From: Paraburkholderia phosphatilytica
GTDB taxonomy: Bacteria; Pseudomonadota; Gammaproteobacteria; Burkholderiales; Burkholderiaceae
DNA: 64,000 nt
Direction of reading: 5' to 3'
NCBI RefSeq assembly: GCF_003443895.1
Contig: NZ_QQOA01000040.1
Location: 1 to 64,000 of the forward strand
Shown: positions 7,286 to 14,761 of the stretch, piece by piece
How positions within the stretch are numbered: the first letter of the stretch is position 1
Layout: every line of letters starts with the position of its first letter
The notes under the pieces: model-generated
Told to the model about the DNA's origin: nothing
Databases searched by the model: none
What the model saw: the letters and a program-made list of their open reading frames with translations, nothing else
Made by a program: the position numbers and the translations under genes

Positions 7286-9034
7286 ATGACCAAACTCACT
7301 TCTCTCAGCACGCCGTCGCAGGACGATCCGGTGTCCGCGTGGAGCCTGATCAAGCCGTACTGGGTGTCCGAAGAGCGCAAGACGGCGTGGGCGCTGCTGG
7401 GCGCGATCATCGCGATGAATCTGGCCGTGGTGTGGATCAACGTCCGCATGAACCGCTGGAGCGCCGACTTCTACAACTCGCTGCAGGAAAAGAACACGCA
7501 CGACTTCCCGCACCTGCTGATGATTTTCACGGTGCTCGCGTTCGCGTTCATCATCCTCGCCGTGTACGGGCGATATCTGCGGCAGATGCTCGGGTTCCGC
7601 TGGCGCCAGTGGCTCACCAACCGCTATCTGAACGACTGGCTCGGCCACGGCTCCTTTTATCGGATCGAACGCGACCGCCTCGCCGACAACCCCGACCAGC
7701 GTATCTGCGACGACCTGCAGTCGTTCGCAACCACCACCCTCGCGCTGAGCCTCGATCTGCTGTCCACGGTCGTCACGCTCGCGTCGTTCATCACGATCCT
7801 GTGGGCGCTCGCCGGACCGCTGACCGTCGCGCTCGGCGGCATGCCGGTCACGATTCCGGGCTACATGGTGTGGGCCGCCGCCTTGTATGCGGTGTTCGGT
7901 TCGTTCGTCATCCAGAAGGTCGGCCATCCGCTCGTGCCGATCAACTACCAGCAGCAGCGCGTCGAGGCCGATTTCCGTTTCGGCCTGATCCGCGTGCGCG
8001 AGAACGCCGAACAGATCGCGTTCTACGACGGCATGGCCACCGAAAACGCGACCGCGCACTCGCTGTTCCAGCGCATCCGCGACAACTGGTGGCAGGTGAT
8101 GAAGTACACGAAGCGCCTCACGTTCGTGCTCAGCTTCTATGGCCAGATCGCGATCATTTTCCCGCTCGTCGTCGCGTCGCCGCGCTACTTCGCGGGCGCG
8201 TTCAGCTTCGGCGTGCTGATGCAGATCTCCTCCGCGTTCGGCACCGTCAGCGATTCGTTCTCGTGGTTCATCAACAGTTACGGCACGCTGGTGGAATGGC
8301 GCGCTACCGTCAATCGTCTCCGCGAATTCAAGCGGGTCGTGAATGCGCCACGTCTGAAGGAATCGGTGTCGCCCGCTACCGAGCACGGCGGCATCAAGCT
8401 GCACTTCGTCGACAACCCGAACCTCAGCACCGACGGCCTGCGCCTCGCGCTGCCCAACGGCCAGCCGCTTTCGGATATCCGCGACGTCATGGTGCTGCCG
8501 GGTTCGCGCTGGCTCGTGCGCGGTCCGTCGGGCTCGGGCAAGAGCACGCTGATGCGCGCGCTCGCGGGGCTGTGGCCGTTCGGCGACGGTTCGATCGATG
8601 CGCCCGTCGACGCGAACATGATGTTCATTCCGCAGCAGAGCTATCTGCCGATCGGCACGCTGAAAGCCGCGCTGACCTATCCCGCACCCGCCGCCAATTT
8701 CACCGACGACGAATGCCGCGACGCGATGCGCGCGGTGCGCCTCGAGGACTACGCAGACCGTCTCGAAGAAACGGGACACTGGTCGCGCATTCTGTCGCCG
8801 GGCGAACAGCAACGCCTCGCCGGCGCGCGCGTGCTGCTGCACAAGCCCGACTATCTGTTCCTCGACGAAGCGACAAGCGCGCTCGACCACGACAACGAAG
8901 CGCGTCTGTATCGCCTCTTCATCGAACGGCTGCCGAAGGCGGCGATCGTCAGCGTCGCGCACCGCGAGTCGCTTGCCGCATTCCACGACGAAACGATCGA
9001 AGTGGAACGCGCAGCGGAGGCCGCCGCCGCATGA
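7286..9034 (+). CDS. SbmA/YddA-type ABC transporter, fused permease and ATPase
   Basis: A half-transporter with permease and ATPase in one chain (582 residues). The N-terminal two thirds is an SbmA/BacA-like membrane domain: PYWVSEERKTAWALL, NVRMNRWSADFYNSLQ, RWRQWLTNRYLNDWL, then VEADFRFGLIRVRENAEQIA. The ATPase has Walker A GPSGSGKST near residue 413, LSPGEQQRLAGARVLLHKP and Walker B YLFLDEATSAL near 522. The family includes YddA and mycobacterial Rv1819c; substrates proposed for relatives include peptides and vitamin B12, but none can be assigned here. ATG 7286 is chosen for the AGGA site five bases upstream. Its stop overlaps the next ATG. Confidence 0.85.
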   Translation: MTKLTSLSTPSQDDPVSAWSLIKPYWVSEERKTAWALLGAIIAMNLAVVWINVRMNRWSADFYNSLQEKNTHDFPHLLMIFTVLAFAFIILAVYGRYLRQMLGFRWRQWLTNRYLNDWLGHGSFYRIERDRLADNPDQRICDDLQSFATTTLALSLDLLSTVVTLASFITILWALAGPLTVALGGMPVTIPGYMVWAAALYAVFGSFVIQKVGHPLVPINYQQQRVEADFRFGLIRVRENAEQIAFYDGMATENATAHSLFQRIRDNWWQVMKYTKRLTFVLSFYGQIAIIFPLVVASPRYFAGAFSFGVLMQISSAFGTVSDSFSWFINSYGTLVEWRATVNRLREFKRVVNAPRLKESVSPATEHGGIKLHFVDNPNLSTDGLRLALPNGQPLSDIRDVMVLPGSRWLVRGPSGSGKSTLMRALAGLWPFGDGSIDAPVDANMMFIPQQSYLPIGTLKAALTYPAPAANFTDDECRDAMRAVRLEDYADRLEETGHWSRILSPGEQQRLAGARVLLHKPDYLFLDEATSALDHDNEARLYRLFIERLPKAAIVSVAHRESLAAFHDETIEVERAAEAAAA

Positions 9035-9813
9035 GCACGCCTGCGTCCGCTCCGCTTCAGCGCGTCGTGCTGATCACCGGCGCGGGCTCCGGCATCGGCG
9101 CGGCGCTCGCGCGGCGCGTCGCGGCACCCAACGTCGCACTGGCGTTGCATGCGCGAGGCGCGGACACGGCATCGCGCGAGCGGCTCGAAGCCGTCGCCAC
9201 GCAATGCGCTTCGCAAGGCGCGGTGACCACGACGCTGTACGCCGATCTCGCGGAACCCGGCGCCGCCGATCATCTGGTCCATCACACGCTCGCGCATTTC
9301 GGCGCGCTCGATCAGCTCGTCGCGAACGCGGGCCACGCGCAACGTCAGACACTCGCTTCGCTCGATGCGAACTCGCTCGCGGCGTCGTTCGCATCGATGC
9401 CGGGCGCGTTCGCCGCGCTGCTGAAGCGCGCGATGCCGGCGCTCGCCACTTCGCAGCGCGGTCGCGTGGTCGCGGTGAGCTCGTTCGTCGCGCATCGCTA
9501 TCGCGCGGATGCGCCGTTCGCGGCGACGGCGGCGGCCAAGGCCGCGCTCGAATCGCTCGCGAAAACCGCAGCCGCGGAACTTGCGCCGCAAGGCGTGACG
9601 GTCAATTGCGTCGCGCCTGGATACACCCGCAAGGACCACGGGCCCTCCGCCGAGAATGCGCCGGTCTGGACGCGCGCCGCGGAAGTCACGCCACTCGGCC
9701 GGATCGCGGAACCCGCGGATATCGCCGAGCTGATCGCCTTTTTGCTCTCTGATGCCGCGCGTCATGTGACGGGTCAGGTGATCCACATCGACGGCGGTCT
9801 GACGCTCGGCTAA
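9031..9813 (+). CDS. SDR-family protein lacking the catalytic tyrosine
   Basis: Short-chain dehydrogenase/reductase fold of 260 residues: TGAGSGIG (16-23) binds the dinucleotide, followed by VANAG, VVAVSSF with the usual serine (150/151), VNCVAPGYTRKD, PADIAELIAFLLSD and VIHIDGG at the C-terminus. The YxxxK motif reads T166-A-A-A-K170, so the general-base tyrosine is threonine while the lysine is kept. It may be a weak or non-oxidoreductase SDR; substrate unknown. ATG 9031 overlaps the upstream ABC transporter stop as ATGA, so the two are translationally coupled. Confidence 0.85.
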   Translation: MSTPASAPLQRVVLITGAGSGIGAALARRVAAPNVALALHARGADTASRERLEAVATQCASQGAVTTTLYADLAEPGAADHLVHHTLAHFGALDQLVANAGHAQRQTLASLDANSLAASFASMPGAFAALLKRAMPALATSQRGRVVAVSSFVAHRYRADAPFAATAAAKAALESLAKTAAAELAPQGVTVNCVAPGYTRKDHGPSAENAPVWTRAAEVTPLGRIAEPADIAELIAFLLSDAARHVTGQVIHIDGGLTLG

Positions 9814-9868
9814 GCGCTTCAGTCGCGCAAGCGCGCATCGAAGCGCTTCGACACGAGGCAAGCAAACA

Positions 9869-9890
9869 CGCGATTGCGACTGCAATCGCG
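9869..9890. repeat. Inverted repeat downstream of the SDR gene
   Basis: CGCGATTGC (9869-9877) and GCAATCGCG (9882-9890) form a nine-base-pair stem with a four-base loop, 56 bases after the SDR stop. There is no T-run after it on either strand, so it is either a weak terminator or an mRNA 3'-end stabiliser. The rest of 9814-10057 holds nothing I recognise. Confidence 0.6.
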
Positions 9891-10057
9891 TTCAGGAAAG
9901 AAACCGAAACACGAAGCAAGGTTTCGGAAGCACTCCGCGACGACCCCACATGTTCGCGGCATCGCTCCTCCCGCTTTGCAGAGACCATGGCAGTGTGCCC
10001 GCGAACCGACGCGGCGCGCGATAGCACTCGCTCAACACGTCATCGGACTCTGCGTGC

Positions 10058-10639
10058 ATGTCACTGATCCGTTTTCCCCTTCGCACTGCGACGATCGCGC
10101 TCGCGGCCGCCGGCGCACTCGCGCTGAACGGTTGCGCGTGGACGCTGATCTCCGCAGCTGCGGCCACCGGGTCGGTGGTGCAGGCAGGCTTCACGGTCGC
10201 ATCGCAACACTCGTCGCCGACCTATCTCAACGGCAGTCCAGCGGATATCCGCAACGTCTGCATCGAGATGAACCAGAACGTCACGATCGGCGACTTCCTG
10301 CCCGCGCTGCAGATGGCGTTGTCGCGCCGCGGCGTGACGTCGGTCGTCTACAACCCCGGCGCGTCGCCGCCGGGCTGCGAAGCGCAGCTGCTGTACAACG
10401 CCGCGGTGGACTACGGGCGCCCTGAATTCAGCGACGAGTCGCGGCAATTTCTTTCCGCTGTAGATCTCACACTCTTACAGCATGGGCAGATCGTCGTCAC
10501 CGCACGTTACGAAACACAAGGACTCGCAATCGACAAGTTCGCGAGCGTGTCGAGCAAGCTCAACGGCCTGATCCCGCACCTGGTGGTCGATCAGCACGAT
10601 CTGAACGCGCATTCGATCCAGGTCAGCGGTACCAACTAA
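10058..10639 (+). CDS. Putative lipoprotein of unknown function
   Basis: A 193-residue exported protein. The signal peptide has a basic N-terminus (SLIRFPLRT), a hydrophobic core and the lipobox LNGC, which puts the lipidated cysteine at residue 26. The mature part begins with AWTLISAAAATGSVVQAGF, has two further cysteines (NVCIEM and PGCEAQ) that could form a disulfide, and shows no catalytic motif I can name. It stands alone between the SDR gene and a response regulator. Membrane location is likely; function is unknown. Confidence 0.8.
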   Translation: MSLIRFPLRTATIALAAAGALALNGCAWTLISAAAATGSVVQAGFTVASQHSSPTYLNGSPADIRNVCIEMNQNVTIGDFLPALQMALSRRGVTSVVYNPGASPPGCEAQLLYNAAVDYGRPEFSDESRQFLSAVDLTLLQHGQIVVTARYETQGLAIDKFASVSSKLNGLIPHLVVDQHDLNAHSIQVSGTN

Positions 10640-10745
10640 ACACGCCGGGAAAGCTCGTGGAATCCTCACCAATCGTGCAGAACGAAAGAAAGCGAAAGAA
10701 AAAATCCCTTCCACCGTGGCGTGGTGATCTCTTACGATTTCCAGC

Positions 10746-11498
10746 ATGAGTCAACATATCCTGCTCGTCGACGACGATCCCGTAGTGCGGGACGTCACGC
10801 GCGAATACCTTCAGGCCCGCGGCTATGCCGTGTCGGTCCTGCACTCCGGTCTCGCCCTGCAGCGCCGTCTGCAGATGGAGCGGCCGGCGCTCGTGGTGCT
10901 CGACATCATGATGCCGGACCTCGACGGCATCAGCGCGCTGCGCACGCTGCGCGCGAGTGGCGACGACATCCCCGTGATCCTGCTGACGGCACGCAACGAT
11001 GTGATCGACCGCGTGATCGGCCTCGAGCTCGGCGCGGATGATTATCTCGGCAAGCCGTTCGATCCGGGCGAGCTCGTCGCGCGTATCCGCACCGTGCTGC
11101 GCCGTCGCGGCGCGGTCGTGCCGGGCGCGCCGGAGAATCGCGCGCCGTACAAGTTCGGTCCGTTCGAAGTGAATTTCCCGTCGCGCGAACTGCGTCGCGA
11201 CGACGAACGCATTCCGCTGCGTTCCAGCGAATTCGCGATCCTCAAGCTGTTCGTCAACAACGCGATGACGATCCTCACGCGCGCGCAGATCATCGAAAAG
11301 CTGTACGGGCATGGCGGCGCGTATCGCAACCGCAGTCTCGACGTGTCGATCTGGCGTCTGCGCCGGCTGATCGAAACGGATCCGTCCGAGCCGCGCTACG
11401 TGCAGACCGTCTGGGGACACGGCTATGTGTTCGTGCCCGACGGCGAGATCGGCTTTGCGGAGAAGTGCGCGGAGATGGCGGAGAACACAGGCCGCTGA
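10746..11498 (+). CDS. OmpR-family response regulator without an adjacent kinase
   Basis: Two-domain transcription regulator of 250 residues. The receiver has the acidic pocket DDD (9-11), phospho-acceptor Asp53 (VVLDIMMPD), the LTARND switch residue region and Lys103 (GKPFDP). The C-terminus is a winged helix ending in RSLDVSIWRLRRLIE and YVQTVWGHGYVFVPD. It is a close paralog of the regulator at 13937, but no histidine kinase follows it: a terminator and the convergent flgH-like gene do. No Shine-Dalgarno is visible, and TACGAT at 10733-10738 ends seven bases before the ATG, so a very short leader is possible. Confidence 0.92.
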   Translation: MSQHILLVDDDPVVRDVTREYLQARGYAVSVLHSGLALQRRLQMERPALVVLDIMMPDLDGISALRTLRASGDDIPVILLTARNDVIDRVIGLELGADDYLGKPFDPGELVARIRTVLRRRGAVVPGAPENRAPYKFGPFEVNFPSRELRRDDERIPLRSSEFAILKLFVNNAMTILTRAQIIEKLYGHGGAYRNRSLDVSIWRLRRLIETDPSEPRYVQTVWGHGYVFVPDGEIGFAEKCAEMAENTGR

Positions 11499-11551
11499 AG
11501 CATCCGGCGCGTCGCGCCGGTTTCGCTTTCACTATGGAAGTAGTACTGAAT

Positions 11552-11584
11552 AATGGCGCCGCGCGATGTGCGGCGCCATTTTTG
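11552..11584 (+). terminator. Intrinsic terminator between the response regulator and flgH-like gene
   Basis: AATGGCGCCGC (11552-11562) pairs with GCGGCGCCATT (11570-11580) around a seven-base loop and is followed by TTTTTG. It ends the plus-strand regulator transcript and, being largely symmetric, may also serve the convergent minus-strand gene at 11590. Confidence 0.88.
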
Positions 11585-11589
11585 TTGGC

Positions 11590-12297
11590 TCAGAACGTCA
11601 GCACGCTCATGAACATGCGCTGCAGCCAGCCCATCGTCGTCGAATCGGCCAGCATGCCGTAGCCGGCCTGCTCGATGCGCGCATTCGCGACCTTGCTCGA
11701 TTCGACGTAATTGCCCGCGCCGATATCCTTCGGATTCACGATGCCCGACAGGCGCAGACGCGTACGGTTACCGCTCGTCGCGATCAGCTTTTCGCCGGAC
11801 ACGACGAGGTTGCCAGTGGCCAGCGTGCTGATGACGGTCACCGCCAGCGTGCCGTTCATGCCCGACGAATTCGTCAGACTGCCCTTGCCGTCGAAGCTGG
11901 TCGACGCCGAGCCGATGTTGAACAGCTTCGCGAGTTTCGCGGCGGCTGCGGTGGATGAATCCGCCGCGGTCGCGCTGATCGAGCTTTCGCGGCTCGCCTT
12001 CGCTTCCGTGGTGTCGTTGTCGTTGTACGACTCCGACAACACGATCGTCAGCACGTCGCCGATATGCTGCGCGCGCGGCGTTTCGTACAGCGCCAGCGCC
12101 GAACCGGCCTGATAGATCGAGCCCTGCGTGTTCACGTTCATCGACGCGGCGGTCAACGGCGGCATCATCGGCGTATCGACGATCGAGTTCCTCATGGCGC
12201 TGCTCATGCACCCGGACAGCGACAAGCCGACACAGGCGATCGAAGCCGCGGTGACGCACGTCATCGCGGTTCTGGGAAGGGATGGTGGGATGCGCAT
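11590..12297 (-). CDS. Orphan FlgH-like flagellar L-ring lipoprotein
   Basis: Matches FlgH, the lipoprotein ring that anchors the flagellar rod in the outer membrane. The 235-residue protein has a lipoprotein signal ending LSGC, then ALYETPRAQHIGDVLTIVL, GNLVVSGEKLI, RLSGIVNPKDIGAGNYVESS, KVANARIEQAGYG and a C-terminal GWLQRMFMSVLTF, all in family order and at normal length. No other flagellar gene is nearby, whereas flgH normally sits between flgG and flgI. ATG 12297 is chosen over an upstream TTG because GAGGAG lies seven bases before it. It may be a paralog with a non-flagellar role. Confidence 0.85.
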   Translation of the reverse strand: MRIPPSLPRTAMTCVTAASIACVGLSLSGCMSSAMRNSIVDTPMMPPLTAASMNVNTQGSIYQAGSALALYETPRAQHIGDVLTIVLSESYNDNDTTEAKASRESSISATAADSSTAAAAKLAKLFNIGSASTSFDGKGSLTNSSGMNGTLAVTVISTLATGNLVVSGEKLIATSGNRTRLRLSGIVNPKDIGAGNYVESSKVANARIEQAGYGMLADSTTMGWLQRMFMSVLTF

Positions 12298-12339
12298 CGT
12301 CGCACTCCTCAATAAAACGATGTTACGAAATCTGACTCT

Positions 12340-12360
12340 AAAAAACCGGCTTCAGCCGGC
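12340..12360 (-). terminator. Terminator overlapping the end of the 12352-13107 gene
   Basis: On the minus strand CCGGC-TGAA-GCCGG is followed by TTTTTT. The stem arms are 12359-12355 and 12350-12346, and the T-run is 12345-12340. The TGA in the loop is the stop codon of the upstream gene, so the terminator is built into the coding end. It should limit read-through into the flgH-like gene. Confidence 0.8.
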
Positions 12361-13107
12361 GTCGGCGAGATTGTCCTGCCAGCTGCGCTCGACTGACTTG
12401 ACCCGCGTGTCCGGATCCTTCAGCAGATAGGTCAGCGTGCCGCTGTGGCTGCCCGGCAGCATGCACAGCGTGATCGAGCTGACCGCGTTCTGCCACATGT
12501 AAGTGGGCACCGATGCCGTGGTCGACATATGCGGTACACCATAGCGGGCGCGCAGTGCGCCACGCAGGTCGTCGGCGGTCATGCCATCGACGACGAACGA
12601 AATCTCATACAGCCTCAGCGGACCGCCGTCCGCCGTGCGCGCGAAGCGCAGCACGTGGTCTTCGGCCGGCACACCGTCTACGACCGCCCGCGAAACATGC
12701 CAGCGGTTCGCGCCTTCGTCGGAGCGATGCGCCCAGCGGCACGACACGATCAGGCTGTCGCTGCTCTTCAACTGCATGCCGAGCTGACCGGCATTGACGT
12801 CGGTCTCGCACACGAGCTCGCTATCGGTCGGCGTCGCGCGCGTCATGCTGCTCGCGCGCGCCTCGTCGAGCGTGATGCCGAGCGAAATGCCGCGGAACGC
12901 GAACGGCGTCGTGCGGGCGCGCGCGTGCTCGTCCGTGGGAGCGGATACACGCTTCACGGCAGGCGAAGCGCTACGCACAGGCGCGGCGCGATCCACATGG
13001 CTCGTGCGTGCAGCCTCTGGGTTGCCGGTATCGTCGGCGAACGCGACCGGGGTCGACGCGCTCCATGCGGCACAGACCAGGGCGCTGGCGAGGAGGACTC
13101 GTTTCAT
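12352..13107 (-). CDS. Exported protein of unknown function
   Basis: A 251-residue protein with an N-terminal signal peptide (MKRVLLASALVCAAWS, probable cleavage after AFA near residue 24). A Ser/Ala/Arg-rich linker is followed by a globular part starting FAFRGISLGITLDEAR, a phrase seen in small exported beta-proteobacterial proteins. It has four cysteines in the mature part (VCET, VSCRW, LCML and one in the signal core) and a segment YEISFVVDGMTADDL. I cannot assign a function. It ends in a terminator, 54 bases before the flgH-like gene, and begins 45 bases after the small lipoprotein-like gene. Confidence 0.75.
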   Translation of the reverse strand: MKRVLLASALVCAAWSASTPVAFADDTGNPEAARTSHVDRAAPVRSASPAVKRVSAPTDEHARARTTPFAFRGISLGITLDEARASSMTRATPTDSELVCETDVNAGQLGMQLKSSDSLIVSCRWAHRSDEGANRWHVSRAVVDGVPAEDHVLRFARTADGGPLRLYEISFVVDGMTADDLRGALRARYGVPHMSTTASVPTYMWQNAVSSITLCMLPGSHSGTLTYLLKDPDTRVKSVERSWQDNLADAG

Positions 13108-13152
13108 CGTGCAATCGAGTGCTTCAGTGAATGATCGAACAGATGGCGCCGC

Positions 13153-13422
13153 TCAGTCGATCGCGCTTGCGCAGGCATCGAACGGCGCGGCAGCCGCGCC
13201 GCCTACACCGGGCACGATCTTCAGCGTCGCCGACGTCAGCCGGCACGGCAACGCGGCGAGGCCGCAGCCGTCAAGCGCGAGCATCGACGCGCCGAGCGCG
13301 CACCACGCGGCGAGCCGCGCGGTACGCGCAGCGACGCGCCGTGCCACGCGAACCGTCGCGTGGCGACGCAGGCGGCTCGCGACGGCCATCGCCATCCCCA
13401 TGCTGTTACGCATTGGCGTCAC
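13153..13422 (-). CDS. Small lipoprotein-like membrane protein (DUF6726-like)
   Basis: An 89-residue protein with a basic N-terminus, one hydrophobic stretch (LAAWCALGASMLAL) and a cysteine pattern DGCGLAALPCRLTSATLKIVP. From memory this resembles a small Burkholderiaceae family annotated DUF6726; that match needs a search. The C-terminus is small and hydrophobic and ends AFDACASAID-like (PFDACASAID). It overlaps the stop of the upstream small gene by four bases and precedes the exported protein gene by 45 bases, suggesting one transcript. Confidence 0.6.
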   Translation of the reverse strand: MTPMRNSMGMAMAVASRLRRHATVRVARRVAARTARLAAWCALGASMLALDGCGLAALPCRLTSATLKIVPGVGGAAAAPFDACASAID

Positions 13423-13601
13423 GCGGTCGTATTGATGCGGTTGCCGATCAGGCCGGACGGCTGCGGCGCGACAGTCTCGGGCGCGGCGCTCGGCGTCTCG
13501 GGCTCGTTCGTGCTGCCGGCAGACGGCGACGGCCGGCTCGTCGGACGCGACACCGCGCTCGGGCCAAAATGCGGCGTGCTGCCGCCAATGGGACTGGTCA
13601 T
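13419..13601 (-). CDS. Small Pro/Ser-rich hypothetical protein
   Basis: A 60-residue frame rich in Pro, Ser and Thr, starting MTSPIGGSTPHFGPS and ending GLIGNRINTTA. It has no membrane segment or recognisable domain and is probably disordered. Support comes from context: a GAGG ribosome site eight bases before ATG 13601 and an ATGA overlap with the next gene. It would be the first gene of the four-gene minus-strand group. It could still be a chance frame in GC-rich DNA. Confidence 0.45.
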   Translation of the reverse strand: MTSPIGGSTPHFGPSAVSRPTSRPSPSAGSTNEPETPSAAPETVAPQPSGLIGNRINTTA

Positions 13602-13924
13602 GACAAGAACCTCACAGATGAATGGAAATCAGGAAGCCCATGCAATCTAAAGTCGATGTCGACGTGGACGAAGGCATGGCAACGTGCTGCGAGGAAATCA
13701 TCGCGTGAGGGGCACGGCAACGAAGGGTGAAGCAGCATGCGCTTTTCGCCAGCGCTTACGCTACATTGCACAACCGCACAAAATCTTTCACGCAACGAGG
13801 AGTACGCGTGAAATGACAGCCAGGTGACAGGCTGTAGAGCGGGCTAAACAATGGCCCGCAAAGCGCCGTATGAGGTGGTAAGTATCGGTAAGAAAACAGT
13901 CGGCCGCGGCGGCGCGCGTCAGCC

Positions 13925-13930
13925 TACAAT
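13925..13930 (+). promoter_or_regulatory. -10-like TACAAT directly before the second response regulator
   Basis: TACAAT ends six bases before ATG 13937, so initiation seven bases downstream would fall at or next to the A of the start codon. No Shine-Dalgarno is present. This suggests a leaderless or near-leaderless transcript, although the -35 region (GC-rich) is poor. Confidence 0.35.
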
Positions 13931-13936
13931 TTCGGC

Positions 13937-14761
13937 ATGAATCCACAGGTCCTCATCGTCGACGACGATCCCGTCGTGCGCGATCTGCTCTGCCAGTTCC
14001 TGCAATCGAACGGCCTCGATGTGTCCGTGCTGCACGACGGTACGCACTTGCGCCGGCGGCTGGAACGCGAACGGCCATCGGTCGTGGTGCTCGACATCAT
14101 GATGCCGAAAACCGACGGGCTGCGCGCGCTCACCGCGCTGCGCGCAGCGGGCGATGACATTCCGGTGATCTTCGCGTCGGCGCGCGGCACGGTGTCCGAC
14201 CGCATCGTCGGACTCGCGCTCGGCGCGGACGACTACATCACGAAGCCGTTCGATCCGCGCGAACTGCTCGCACGCATCCATACGGTGCTGCGGCGTCGCG
14301 GCCCGGCCACGCCGAGCGCACCCGAAGCGCGCGAACGCTTCCGCTTCGGTCCGTTCGAACTCGACTTCGCGACCCGCGCGTTGACGCGCGACGGCCAGCG
14401 CGTGACGCTGCGCGACAGCGAGTTCGCGCTGCTGAAGATCTTCATCAAGCATCCGTACAAGGTGCTGTCGCGCGTGCTGATTCACGATCTCGTGCATCGC
14501 GACGACCTCGCGTTCCGCGATCGCAGCCTCGATGTGCCGATCTGGCGTCTGCGCCGCGTGATCGAGGAAGATCCGTCGAACCCGTGCTACATCCAGACCG
14601 TGCGCGGCAAGGGCTACGTGTTCGTACCGGACGCGGATGGCGCCGGCATCCAGTTCGAAACCGCCACGGCGGACACGATGGATGACGACTCCGCGCGGCC
14701 GGACCACGCCGACTTCCTCGACGAAGACGACACCGAAGGCGGACCTTCCGCGAGCGCATGA
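13937..14761 (+). CDS. OmpR-family response regulator
   Basis: A 274-residue receiver plus winged-helix regulator. DDD at 10-12, phospho-acceptor Asp53 (VVLDIMMPK), FASARGT, and GADDYITKPFDPRE with the conserved lysine are all present. The DNA-binding part ends in RSLDVPIWRLRRVIE and YIQTVRGKGYVFVPD. After that there is an acidic tail of about 35 residues (DDDSARPDHADFLDEDD), longer than in OmpR. Its stop overlaps the kinase ATG (ATGA), so it is the partner of that kinase. It is paralogous to the regulator at 10746. Confidence 0.94.
   Translation: MNPQVLIVDDDPVVRDLLCQFLQSNGLDVSVLHDGTHLRRRLERERPSVVVLDIMMPKTDGLRALTALRAAGDDIPVIFASARGTVSDRIVGLALGADDYITKPFDPRELLARIHTVLRRRGPATPSAPEARERFRFGPFELDFATRALTRDGQRVTLRDSEFALLKIFIKHPYKVLSRVLIHDLVHRDDLAFRDRSLDVPIWRLRRVIEEDPSNPCYIQTVRGKGYVFVPDADGAGIQFETATADTMDDDSARPDHADFLDEDDTEGGPSASA

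Noticed and set aside
7195..9813. A plus-strand frame running through the ABC transporter into the SDR as one long protein
   Set aside because: The first two thirds is frame-shifted transporter text rich in Arg; only the part from ATG 9031 is a protein family, and it has its own coupled start.
13598..13795. A 65-codon minus-strand frame upstream of the small Pro/Ser-rich gene
   Set aside because: No ribosome site, no family-like text, and it lies in the likely promoter region of the group.
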